From: Pratylenchus scribneri
Lineage: Eukaryota; Nematoda; Chromadorea; Rhabditida; Pratylenchidae
Direction of reading: 5' to 3'
Length of the DNA stretch: 64,000 nt
Assembly (NCBI GenBank): GCA_030063045.1
Contig: JAQSEB010000055.1
Span: forward strand, 62,001-126,000
Position numbers and translations under genes: made by a program. Shown piece after piece: positions 21,936-34,900 of the stretch (position 1 is its first letter; each line of letters starts with the position of its first letter). A model generated the notes under the pieces. That model did no database searches. It saw only the letters and a list, made by a program, of their open reading frames with translations, and was not told the origin of the DNA.

Positions 21936-22429
21936 TCCCGCCTTAATCCCACCATTTTGACCCTTAATCCGGCTTAATCCCCTTTTATCCGGCTATATCC
22001 CGCGCAGTTTTAAGTTTCGTACAAAACGGATATGATATTCGTGATCCCCGACCCAGATTACCCCATAAACGACTATTTTTGTGAAAATTTTGAAAAAACC
22101 GCTCCGCGGTTTACACCGCGGTAACTCGCGCACCGCTTCGCGGATCTCGAAAAAACTTTCATATTCGGCTTCGCCGACCTCGACTACCCATTCCCCAGTG
22201 TTTATCTCGAAAAAAATTTTTTGAAAAGAGAAGGGTCCCCCCTATGGGTCTCAAAAAAACCGTTTTCCGCGCGGAGCTCCGCGCGGAGTGAAAATTTTGG
22301 AAAAGTCAGATTTTTCCCACAATCTCCACAAGGTCAAGATATGGTTTGCACCAAACCGCTAGTCGATACGACCACGTTGAAGTCAGATATTTGAATTAAT
22401 TCCCGTATCTACCCACCTTATTTTCTAGT
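21936..22429. repeat. GC-rich direct repeat, left copy
   Basis: It shares its order of words with 22935-23330: GTGATCCCCGACC, then CCGCTCCGCGGTTT, CACCGCGGTAACTCGCG, CACCGCTTCGCGGAT, TTCGGCTTCGCCGACC, and a unique-looking end ACCCACCTTATTTTCTAGTAATAA. Several words are perfect small palindromes able to form hairpins. No ORF. Confidence 0.85.
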
Positions 22430-22585
22430 AATAACTAGCCCCTGCGGGGCTCTCTTCCCTTGAGATATGTGGATCTGTGCTTGGGACACTTCGTTTTTGG
22501 AATCCCTGCGGGATTTCACTGAGTCTAGCCTATTTTATACAATTTGAGTGGATCGAAGGGAATTGATCTATTCCGCCTGAGCTAT
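22430..22585. repeat. Duplicated flank of the hairpin minisatellite (copy 2)
   Basis: Near-identical to 17804-17964. It again leads directly into the hairpin minisatellite. Confidence 0.9.
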
Positions 22586-22800
22586 CTCCATCTTCGCCCC
22601 TTCGGGGCTCAGGGGGGCTTGTTTCCATCTTCGCCCCTTCGGGGCTCAGGGGGGTTATTTCCATCTTCGCCCCTTCGGGGCTCAGGGGGGTTATCTCCAT
22701 CTTCGCCCCTTCGGGGCTCAGGGGGGTTATCTCCATCTTCGCCCCTTCGGGGCTCAGGGGGTTTTGTTTCCATCTTCGCCCCTTCGGGGCTCAGGGGGCA
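22586..22800. repeat. GC-rich hairpin minisatellite, array 3
   Basis: Six copies of the CTTCGCCCCTTCGGGGCTCA unit, following the duplicated flank in the same way as array 1. Confidence 0.95.
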
Positions 22801-23335
22801 AAACCGCTATCATATTCGGAATCCTCGACCTCGATTACCCCATAAACGACTATTTTTGTGAAAATTTTAAAAAACCGCTCCGCGGTTTGCACCGCGGTAA
22901 CTCGCGCACCGCTTCGCGGATCGGGAAAAAATTCCGATATTCGTGATCCCCGACCTCGATAACCCCATATACGACTATTTTTGTGAAAATTTTGAAAAAT
23001 CCGCTCCGCGGTTTGCACCGCGGTAACTCGCGCACCGCTTCGCGGATCTCGAAAAAAGTTTCATATTCGGCTTCGCCGACCTCGATTACCCATTCTCCAG
23101 TGTTTATCTCGAAAAAAATTTTTTGAAAAGAGAAGGGTCCCCCCTATGGGTGTCAAAAAAACCGTTTTCCGCGCGGAGTGAAAATTTTGGAAAAGTCAGA
23201 TTTTTCCCACAATCTCCACAAGGTCAAGATATGGTTTGCACCAAACCGCTAGTCGATACGACCACGTTGAAGTCAGATATTTGAAATAATTCCCGTATCT
23301 ACCCACCTTATTTTCTAGTAATAATAGGGGAAAAT
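22801..23335. repeat. GC-rich direct repeat, right copy
   Basis: A 130-bp piece (about 22805-22934) is tandemly repeated at 22935-23060, and the longer segment 22935-23330 repeats 22029-22435. It also ends TTTTCTAGTAATAA, and unique DNA follows. This marks the right edge of the block. Confidence 0.85.
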
Positions 23336-23360
23336 ATTCTTGTTTAAAAATTGCTTTTAG

Positions 23361-23616
23361 GTCTATTGGCATTTGCTGATGCAATCAAAAGCATTCATGA
23401 ATATTTGGGAAACAATGGGAGGAGAGGAGGCATTCAATGATGAAATGGATGAAGTGGATAAGGACGCTTTCATCTTTCCAGTGAATGAAATAAGCACCGA
23501 TTGTTTTAGCAAAATTGTTGAATGGATGGATGAGCCACAAAGGAAAACCGGAACCGGTGGTAGAAGAAGACCCAGCCACCCGGGAGGTCGATAAATATAC
23601 AACATTTGAAACTTAA
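23361..23616 (+). pseudogene. SKP1-like fragment with a frameshift
   Basis: After a 3' splice site (GCTTTTAG) the frame reads I-W-E-T-M-G-G-E-E-A-F-N-D, then F-I-F-P-V-N-E-I-S-T-D-C-F-S-K-I-V-E-W-M. This matches the SKP1 N-terminal BTB/POZ fold (F-P-V/I-P-N-V, K-V-I-E-W-C). SKP1 links cullin to F-box proteins in SCF ubiquitin ligases. A 4-bp tandem duplication (TGGATGGA, 23523-23530) breaks the frame. In the +1 frame the expected linker continues (S-H-K-G-K-P-E-P-V-V-E-E-D-P) until TAA at 23614-23616. The C-terminal F-box-binding part is missing. Nematodes carry expanded SKP1-related (skr) families. This is a dead partial copy at the border of the repeat block. Confidence 0.6.
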
Positions 23617-23714
23617 ATCAATTAGGAAATTATAGAATTTAAGGTTTAAGAGAGTAAACCGTATTTTATTTTTGCTTAATTTCAATTTCTAAAAATTTTC
23701 ATTGATATAATTAG

Positions 23715-23925
23715 GGTTATATGACTTTTCCGGCTCAGACTTTTCCGCCCCGGACTTTTCCGGCTCAAAATCGGATTTTTCCGGCCCAAAATCGGACTTT
23801 TCCGGCCAGAATTCGGACTTTTCCGGCCCATTTTTTTAAAATGACATTTTTTCGGCTCGGACTTTTCCGGCCTAAAATCGGTCTTTTCCGGCCACAATTC
23901 GAACTTTTCCGGCCCTTTTTTTTCA
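23715..23925. repeat. Short-unit repeat of CGGACTTTTCCGG
   Basis: About ten imperfect copies of a 20-22-bp unit around GGACTTTTCCGGCC separated by AAAATC or similar. CCGG and TTTTCC words also occur in the intron-11 minisatellites of the twin genes, but the units are different. Confidence 0.85.
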
Positions 23926-25504
23926 AAATTCTTACCATTTTTTCTTTTTTTTTGGAAAATAATTAAACAAAACATAAATAAACAATTTTTTTTATAATAT
24001 GATTGTAATTATTTTACAATATTATAACATTTTCTTATAATTGAACCCAAAAGGCCCTCATTAGGGACAATAAAATTATGAGTGAATGCAGATTTGGATG
24101 AATTTTAATTGATAAAATTGACTTTTGCTAATTATTTTTCATTTATTTATATTTTATCAATCATGTGCATTTGAACTAAAAAGTTCACTTTTGTATAGAA
24201 ATTAACCTTTTCCAAAAAATTGGAAAAAATAAGAATTTTGAAAAAAAATGGGCTGGAAATTTGCCCTTTAGGCATTTCTAAAATTAAATTTCATGAATTT
24301 TTTATTATTATGATTTATTTAATTATTTTCCAAAAAAAAAAAAAGAAAAAAGAGAAGAATTTTGAAAAAAAAGGGCCGGAAAAGTTTTTCAAAAAATTTC
24401 CCCAATTTAAAAAAATGCCAAAATTTGAAAGTGCAAAATTTTTCAAAAAATTTTAATTTTTTATAAAACTGTAAAATCTGGTAAAATTAAAAACTGCGAT
24501 ATATTGAAATAAATATGTTTTGTTGATACAAAATTTCCAAATTTTGATGAAAATCAACAAAAACTTTAATAAAAAATGTTTTACATGGTCTTGAACTATT
24601 TTAGTTAGTAAATAATTAGTTTAAATTAATTATATTATTCATTAAAACAAATTAATAATTTAAAAAATTTCTATAGAAAAATTTCAATAAAATCTTGTCT
24701 TTCATAAATCATATAATTCATAAATATTAAATAATAATAAAATGTTTAAATTAAACTGAAATAGTTGAATTTTTTTTCTGGTCAGTCATATACATACAGC
24801 ATGCTCCTCATAAAATGTCTTGCGTGTTCATTTCCTTGTTTTAATTAATAAAATTAAATTTGGGTAAATAAGAAAATAAATGATTATAAATTTTTTAAAA
24901 TAGACACGCAATTCATGTGAATTATGTAAATTTTTCAAAAAAATGAAATGTCACCAAATATAAAATGGAAAATCAAGAAAATCAGCAGGCAATTATTTGA
25001 AAATGGAATAATTAAAAAAGGCATTTCTTTTGCAGAATTCATATGCCTACGTAGGCAAAAATTTTCAAATTTTAATTTTCGGTATCAAAATAAAAATTTT
25101 AATTATATAAATAAAAGATAATGAAGAAATTAAAAATCATTAAATTCAGCCTTCAATTTGCTAAAATGATAGCAAAATTTCGAATCTGGAGAATAGATGT
25201 CGGCAATACTTCCATAAGAATATTTCGCAAAGTTTTTTCTGAAATAATTTTCGAATACATTTTGGTTTGGATTCTGTATTTATGTATCAATCCAAAGGGG
25301 ACAATAGGAGATTAATAAAAATGGCTTTTACTAGTAGAACCAATATAAAAATTATGGATTATATAATAAAATCATCATGATTATATTATATCATAATATC
25401 GATTAAACAATATAGAATTTTAAATCATATTTATTTTTCCTGAACTAAAAAAATAAAATGCATTGAAATAAAATCATATTTTTTTCATTGTTTCATTATC
25501 AATT
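23926..25504. other. AT-rich intergenic stretch
   Basis: About 1.6 kb of very AT-rich DNA without a gene I can support. A 64-codon frame at 25121-25315 has no family resemblance and no start context, and I do not count it. Confidence 0.5.
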
Positions 25505-25962
25505 AAAAAACATAATTTTATTTCTTCATTTCACAAAAATTTCCCATCCAACTAGTTGAATATTCCTGAAATCAAATGAAATTAAATTTGCATATCAAAA
25601 TTGGAAAGTAAAATCATTATGAGAAAGAATAAAAAATAAGTTTGAATTAGGCTGAATGCCGAAAAATTGCGCAATAAATAGGTTGGTCAGTTGCACACAA
25701 AATGCTATTTATAAAATGAATAATTTCTGATGTTCAATTGTCTATAGATCATTGATTAATCTTTTATGACTTTTAGAATGCTATTTAATTTTGCTCGAAT
25801 TTAATTTATTTCTCAATATAAATAAATATGCAAACAAACCATTTAAGCAATTCATTTACGCCAACATAATTTATTATCAAATGTAATTTTCCCTCTAAAT
25901 CATTTTCATCCTGCTTTCCAAGTTTTTTCTATAAAATTAATTAATATAATTTTTTAGGGAAT

Positions 25963-28900
25963 TTATCTTTTTACATTGAATCTTTGTTTATACTTGAAAT
26001 AGTCTTCGTACATTATTTTACTTGCTTCATTCATTGAATTTTCCAATTTTGGTGTATCATCCATTTTGATGTTAATTATTTTGTTATTTTTAGGCTGTAA
26101 ACCAACTAACCAAACATCACATTTATAGTTACTAAAATTAATGAAAATATTTTATTTATTTTTTATTTTTACCCAATATCTGAATATCCTTCACGATTTA
26201 TCAAGCATTTCTCCCTTCTACCGGCCTCTATTATATGATACCAACGAATTTCTTTAGGCAATATTTTTCCAATTTCCGTTGGAATGAAATCATGCAATTT
26301 CAACGCCAAAATTTCACAAAAATCATCGCCTAAACTTGCCGAATTTGCTTTTGTGAGGCAGCTCACAACGAGAAAATGTTCATACTAAATTTAAAATGAA
26401 AATAAATCAATTTTTGTTTGTGATTTTACTTTTTTTGCCAAATCATGTCCTCGCATAAAATCATACCATTCTTTCCAAGCTTCCATTTTTCCTGCACGAA
26501 TTTCTCGAATTTGTTTTAATCCTATTAATTTAGTAGAATATAAAATTATTATTTTTATTCTTTACCTTCACTCATTACAGTGCGCATTATTGATTTTGTG
26601 AAACGGTCAACATCGGATGCTTTATTGCTCTCAAAAAAGCCAGGTGAAATTATTGGCATTTCTGCATTTGGTTCCTTAATATACCACAATAAATAATCCT
26701 GAGGATTTCCTCTAAAATCTAATTTTCGACTTTCTTCATAAGTTATTTCGGATATTGGTAGCAGTTGAACGGGCATTGGCCATGGCCTATTATTGAAAAC
26801 AAAAATTTTTAAAAATTATTTTTACCATAAAATATATGTAGCAAAGAATTGCTCAATAAGGAAAGACACTGATGCAGTTGGGTATCGTAAATAAATTTTT
26901 GCCATCAATAAATTCATGTGCACGCCCTTCAGAAAGCCAAGTTTTGGGCCATAAATGTTGTTACCTAAATTCAATAATTAATTAAAATATCTTTTTAATA
27001 AAACTGATTTCTCTCTAACTGTGCAATACACTAACATTTTCTTTTTCTTTATCTCCTTTGAAAATTAATTTTATCGAAAATATGGATATTTATATTAAAA
27101 AATACACACGTTTAGCCCATAATTTCAGTGCTGCACAGGAAATTCGGAAATTCTTTCCATCGTTTGGAATTTGTTCAATGATTCGAAAGTTGTCTCTAAG
27201 CCCTAAATTATATATAATAATTATATTTTTTAGGATATATTTTTTACCTGTTAATGCAAAGTAGCTCGGTCTATCAAATTTGGAAAGTTTTACCAGAATT
27301 TCATCAATTTCATGAATTTTGTTACTTGTTAATTTTTCTAAATCTTTCTCATTTGGAAGTGTGGCGAATAGAAAGTCCACTTTTATTTTGTATTTGCATT
27401 TATTAAAACTTTCTGATTCATAATTATCATCTTCGCAAAAAAATGCCTTCACAAGTTCCATTGAACCTGGAATTCGAATCGCCGAAATTAGACGGTTAAT
27501 CTGAAATTATTTTTTTTTACCAATTTTAATATTATTTTTATTTACTTTGCACAATTTGCATATAAATAATTGATCATTTTCGCATTTTCTTATTCTTCGC
27601 ATAATCTTTTTTTCGTCATCAAATTTTTCCTCAATAATGCATTCAGCTTGTTGATTATATTCATAAATTTGTACATCATATGTCACCACAATTGTGTCCA
27701 TATCCGAACGTGATGTCATTGTGCCCAATAAATGAGAACCTGTGAATAATATTTCCGCAGTTGAATGCTAAATATAAATAATGATTTTTAATTTGATGAT
27801 ACATCCATTCCATTTACCCATTCTTTGACAAGCTTTTTAACCCTTTCTTTTGTTCCCATATATTTTCTCATCCATAAATATTTTATGGGTTTTCCTCGTT
27901 CAATGTCCTTGACACCAACAAATTTAAATTCATCAACTAACTAAAAAAAATTTAAATTCATCAACTAACTAAAAAAAATTATTATAATTTAAAATAAAAA
28001 GCAATTTTTACGAATTGAGGCTTCAAATATTTTTATTTTCATAAAAGTTTTCTGATGTGATTTCAAGGGTGTTTAAGACAAATATGACATATATAATCTT
28101 AACTTAATGTATAAAGTCTAGTAAATGGTCTATTTGGAATTTTAATCTAAACTTTCCGGTTGTTCCGGTTAGTTTCCGGAAAGTTTTAAATCTTTCCGGT
28201 TGTTCCGGTTAGTTTCCGGAAAGTTTTAAATCATTCCGGTTGTTCCGGTTAGTTTCCGGAAAGTTTTAAATCTTTCCGATTGTTCCGGTTAGTTTCCGGA
28301 AAGTTTTAAATCTTTCCGGTTGTTCCAGTTGGTTTCCGGAAAGTTTTAAATCTCCGGTTGTACCGGTTAGTTTCCGGAAAGTTTTAAATCATTCCGGTTG
28401 TTCCGGTTAGTTTCCGGAAAGTTTTAAATCTTTCCGATTGTTCCGGTTAGTTTCCGGAAAGTTTTAAATCTTTCCGGTTGTTCCAGTTGGTTTCCGGAAA
28501 GTTTTAATCTAAGTTTTCCTGTTGTTCCGGTTAGTTTACGGAAAGTTTTAATCTAAGTTTTCCGGTTGTTCCGGTTAGTTTCTGAAATAATTTATTCAAG
28601 ATTTCCGGTTGATTTCTTGAAAGCCTTAATACTATCTGTCTAACGAAAAGTTTTATGAAAATAATTTTGGGACTCCAATTCATAAGTAATGCCAACTAAA
28701 AATATTCAAAATCTTACACTTTCAGTTAATTCTTCTTCTTTTTTATTTTGGTCATCAAACCATAATTGTTGTGAATATTTGGCAAAATCAAAAATTTCCT
28801 TTCCATTCTCATTTATTTTCCGCTCAATATATAATTCATGATCTTTAAATTTGAATAATGATTTTAATACATTTTAATTAAATACCTAGCTTAATTTGAT

Positions 28901-31900
28901 CAAAAATAGTTTGCCATATTTTTATTTGTTCATAAAATTTCGTTCCCTCTTCCAGATTAAGTGCATTTAAAATGTGATTTATATCTTTGTTTTCCACATT
29001 TTGCCAATTTGGATCATTCTGAAAAATCCATGAAAATCTTAATTGATGTAATTGCTTTCTCATTTCATAAATATTCTTCTCCTTATCATCGCCGATTTCA
29101 TCCTTTCCCGCATTTATTGGATTTCCCAAAGCAATTTCAATTTTCTTCAATAAATTATAAAGCACTCTTTCTAATTTATTGATATCTTTGAATTTATCAA
29201 TTTTTAAATTTTTTAAGGCTTGTCGGATTTTTTCTAATTCCATCTTATTTTCTGCCCAAAATTTTGTGTATATTTCCAATGCTTTTAGCCTCTGGCCAAT
29301 TTCGAATGCGAAAACGGTTATATCCGTTAAACGTAATTGTTCATGATTATTTTTATCCTTTAATAATTCATTATAATGCATATTAAGTGTGTCGAATTTC
29401 ATTAAATCTATAAAATTAAATAAAAATATTTTTTATAATCATTAGACGACTCATTTACCGTCAAGTGTATATTCCTTCCAAATATCTCCTCTTTTATCAA
29501 TTCTCCTATCCCAATTATTTGATTGATTTTGGCTCGGATTTTTTGAAGAAAAAGAAACATTTTTAGAATGGTCTATATTTTTATTAATATTTTCTTCTTC
29601 CGATTTTCTCATTGATTTCACTGGCGATATTGATCCATCTCTTTCATTATTTACTTTTTCCCTTCTTTCCAAAGATTTCATCAATTTTTCATTCATTCTT
29701 TCTTGTTTTTTCATTTCTATTTCTTTTGCTTCCAAATTATTCCCTCTTCTAGTTTTATTTCTTCCTCTTTTTTCTTCTTTTTTCGGGCTTACACTTTTAT
29801 CCGCTAACCCCCGAAATCCCGAAAAGACGAAACCCCGAAAAGACGAAATCCCGAAAAGACGAAACCCCGAAAAGACGAAACCCCGAAAAGAAGAAAATGG
29901 GACGAAATCCAGAAAACTTGAACTTGTGGATCAATTTTTTCGATCGGTACCTCAATCGATGCGTCTTGATTCCAGGATCATGAATATGCCATTTGTTTTT
30001 CAAAAAACTCAAAAATGAAAAAGTTATGGCCATTTTAGTTAAGCTGGGTTACACCTATGGTACCTTTAATGGCCATAACTTTTTTATTTTTGAGTTTTTT
30101 GAAAAACAAATGGCATATTCATGATCCTGGAATCAAGACGCATCGATTGAGGTATCGGTCGAAAAAATTGATCCACAAGTTCAAGTTTTCTGGATTTCGT
30201 CCCATTTTCTTCTTTTCGGGGTTTCGTCTTTTCGGGATTTCGGGGTAGAGCCACTTTTATCATCATCATTTTTATTTTCTCCCTTTATATTATTATTGCT
30301 AATTTGACTTTTTTCATTTCCAATTTCAATATTTGCTAATTCTTTGTTTTTATTTTTTAAATTACTTTTCGATTTTCCTTTTTTAATATTTATTTTTATT
30401 TCCGAATTCAATTTTTCTTTTTCTGTTGATTCATTATTCTCTTCTAGAATTTCTATTTGTTTTTCAACATTTCTTTTCTCACTTTTGCTTATATCAGTTG
30501 TATATTTTTCAAATTTTTCTTTATGAAATTTAATTTGTAATTTTCCAAAAAGTATTTCAAGGTGATCGATGTCAATGAATTCAAAAATTTGCCTAATTCC
30601 TTTAACATTAAAGTGAAGATCTGAATAATAAATATTCAAAAAATTTTAGTTTTAATTAATAACTTGATAAAAATTTCCAAAAATTGAATTTGTGTTCTTC
30701 TACATTTTCTTTCGCTTTTAACGCAATTCTTTCCATCGCATTTATATGCAACATTTGAATTGATGGTTCATTTTTCTCAATCCTTTTAAACTTTTTCTTC
30801 ATTTCCTTTTCTTTTTCTTCAATTTCTATTAATTTAATCTTCCATTTATCATTAATTTGTTGTCCAGTACCCAGCTTTTTAGCATCATTTTTTATGAATT
30901 CTATTAATTTTCCCGAGATTGCAGCGATCCTCCATTTCATCTGCCTGATTATTTGATCATTTTGCAGTGATTTTGATAAATAACTCATGTCTAAGTCATT
31001 GCGAAAATGGCTTCTTAAAATATCGAGGAAATTTTTACACTTTTTTGTCAATTTTTCCTTTCTCATAAAATTTTCGATCCATTCCATTAAGACAAATATT
31101 TCGGCATTTAATTTCTCTATTTGAATATGATCGTCATCTTCAAAAGTAAAATAACATTCATAACTTAGTTTTAATTTATTTTCGTCTTTAAAATCTGAAA
31201 AAAGATTATAGAGAATTAAAAAATGTTGTTAATTTTTCGCTACTATATCAATGTTTTTAATTTTTTTTATTATTTTTTTTTGATATTTTTAAATTTTTCT
31301 TACACATTTCATCATGTAGGTAGGAACTGTAATTCACCCAAAATAATTCTAATTTATTAATTCCGCCAATGATCATTTTTAAATTATATATTATGCCGGG
31401 TTCTTCTTTGAATATTTTTGAAAATTCCGCATTTTGCAATAAATTGCCAATTTTTACAAAATGATAATTATAGAGTTGTTCTCGCATACTTTAAAAATTA
31501 TAAATGATATATTTGTTTTTCTTTTGTATAAATCCAAAATGATTATTATAACCTATACATTTTTGTCATGAAAAATTAAATTCCTGTAAAATCATTATTT
31601 CATTTTAAATCAATTCATACATTTATCTACAATTTAATTCTCAATCCTTTTACATGTAAAAATTTCCAAAATTTTTCTGGACTTAAAAATGCCCATTTTT
31701 TGAGAAGAAAGTTTATGGGTAAATTAATCTGATTTTGTATTATTTGTCAGGTGCGCCCTACCCGTGTTTGGGGCAGGACCTTTACCGAATATCCAGCAGA
31801 AGGGTCCAGTGTCCCTGTCCCTGGCGCAGAAGATAGACTTTAGACTTTACTTTTTTTTAATATATTTTATTCAGCAGAAAATTTGTGGAAAATAATGATA

Positions 31901-34900
31901 ATAATAATGGGAAAAAAGTGAAAATTTAGTGGGAATGGAGCGGGTTTAAAAAAATATATTGGGCGGGTTTGGGGCAATATTTGATTGAAAAGGTGACGGG
32001 GCGATTAGGCAAAAAGTGGGTGCACACTGCACAATAATATGAATGGGAGAAGCCCTTGGGACCTTATGGCATTGCCATTATTATTATATTATTTCTTTTC
32101 TGAATATTCAAATTTTAATTAATTAATAAACTTACTTTGTTTGGATTTCTTCTCTATTCTTATCGCAATTCAATAAATCTTCCAAATTCATTTTCCCAAA
32201 CATTTGATATGTATTTATTGAATTTTTTGGATTATTCGTGATCTCTAATTTCGATAATAAACAAATGCATTCTACTAGAATTCTCATGTTTTCATAATCA
32301 TCAATCAGAAAGCCGTCAATAATTTCACTCAAATTTTTCACAATATGTTGTCGGAATAGTTCAACTTTATTCCATAAATTTTCAATATTTTCATCAATAT
32401 TTTCACCAAAATTTGATAAATTTCTAATGAAATTTTTCAATTTTAAATATAAAAATCGAATTGCAAAATCCAATTCAATGTAATCCTTGATAGCTCTATC
32501 TTGAGAGAGAAATAATCTTAATTAAAAATAAATATTTTTTAAAGATAAAGATAAATTATATAAATTTCACCTTGTGTATTTGTTGAGAAGTGTTTCAATA
32601 TTGAGATTATCTTAAAAATAGTATTAAAAAATTTTTAAATGAAAAATTTAGATTTTTTATTCATAAAAATAATTTTTAATTACCTGTTTTTTTCGGGTTT
32701 TAATTTCTTTTTTTCTCATTTTGCTGAGTATTATTTAATGAGAATATAAAATTAACCGAAAAGAGTATAGAGATATTAGTAATAAAAGGCTATATCAAGA
32801 CTAGAAACGTACTGCGACACTTGCGGACCCGACACTTGCGGACGAAACGGTCTGATGCCGAAAGTGGTAAAGCTGGAGCGGCATTGTTTATAGCATATTA
32901 TTAGGCATAAAATTAGCTACAAAATGACATCAAAAGGTTTGGCAAATTTTGAGTATTCCCCGAGTTATGGCCAAAAAACCTTCAAAATCGCAATTTTAAT
33001 TAAATCAATGGTTTTTTGGCCATAACTCGGTGAATATTTAACATTGACAAAAACTTTTGATGTCATTTTGTAGCTAATTTTATGCCTAATAATATGCTTT
33101 AAACAATGCCATTCCAGCTTTATCACCTTCGGCTCCAGACCGTTTCGTCCGCAAGTGTCGGGTCTACAAGTGTCGGCCAACTATCAAAAAATTCTAATAA
33201 AGCATAAATTTATTTTAGTCTCAAAAAACTTATATTCCATCGATAGATCTCGTCAAGACGCTTCTTTTGATCATGATTTTGGTTTAGAAGATTTAATCAA
33301 TTCTAACATTTTTTAAACAAAAACAAAAAAAGGTTTATTCATTTTAATATCTTTTTATTTTGATCAAACCATTACAGATTATTTAAAATTCGTTGCGCCT
33401 TGACTAGCTTTATCCTAAAGTTAAATTATTTGTGGAAGTAACAGAAAAACTAAAATCACTATAATTACTGTATTATATATTTTTTTCAATAATTCAATAT
33501 TATTTAGCTTTTACATTTTATTTCCCTATTTTATTAAAACACAATTTAATAATAATTTTTTATTAAATCATACAAATTTGTAGCATATCTGGAAAAGCAT
33601 ATTCCATTCTTTCCAAGCCGACATCTCCAAATAGAGGTAGCATATTTAATTTCATAATTCGCATATCTGTTATTAGTGTCAAGAAACTTTGCAACTCTCT
33701 GGAATTTTTAAACATCCAATACAATGACCAAAAATGAGCCCTCTCCCATTGCGGTGAATTTTGTGCGTATTTTTGCACATTGTTTTCTTTATCATCGGTA
33801 CATTCGGTATATTTAAATTTTTCATTCTCGAAATCCATTTCAGGCAGATCTATCGGCACTTCTTCATCATGGTTCTCATCTCCATTCAATGTTTTCATCT
33901 AAAAATAAAAATATTAGAGTGGAGATTCGGGACTCGTGATTTTATATCGGATTATTTGAGGAGCCCTAGCCGAACCTTGAAATTTAAAATTTCTTTGTCC
34001 AAAACTTCCGCAATAGAAAATTACTCACAAATAAGCCTAACTAGAATTTTCTGAACCAAGAATTTATCATCATAAATTTAAAAATAAAACATAAATTAAA
34101 AAAATTGAGAGTCGATGTTACACAACTATCTAAAAATGGGTGAGCAAAATTTTCAGCATTAAAAATAATTGTTGTATTATTTATTATATTATTAAATTAA
34201 GAGCAACTCTCTCATTTATAAAATTATTTCTACCTTTTATCTTTATTATATTTCTAGTTTGTGTTTTCTATGTATGGTGTATTTTTTTTACTATTCCTTA
34301 TTAATAAAACAAAATTAACCTATATAAAAAATATATAATTTAAAGTTGAATTGAAAATGGATTTAGGCCTATGCGCAGAAAAGAGGTGGTTGCCATTTGC
34401 CAGCTCTGCTGATTATTCAGTTATTGAATAGGAATTTTGTCTCAATTTCGGACTTTTTCTCATTTCATATTTAGAACTAAATCATAAAACTTTATTATGC
34501 TAGTCCCACAATGAACGAAGTGTAAAGTGTACGTGTCAAGCGTCCGTGTTTTGCTCCCACAACAGTGAATGCGTCCAAGGCGCGTTGCGTGGCACGCGAA
34601 GCGCAACGCTTGATACGGACGCACTTGACACGCACCGATTAAAAAAGTTTGAAAAATGCGGACGCGCAGCACTTTTCTCTATGCATTGTGGGAGCAAAAC
34701 GTTCTGTGTGTCGACTGTCGAGTGTCGATGTTGAGCGCTGTGCTGCGCATTGCGCGTCCGTGTCAATATCAATTTTGGTACTATCCCATTATAAGGGGGG
34801 GGGGGCAGGTCATTATCGATTTACATTCTCCCCCCCCCCCCCCCCCCTTATAATGACCATCCGGTCCTTAATATATATATTATATACCTACTCAACTGCC

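Noticed and set aside
29451..29735. Separate small gene in the second half of exon 9 of copy A
   Set aside because: It is the 3' part of one exon split by a MITE. Copy B has the same stretch within a single continuous exon.
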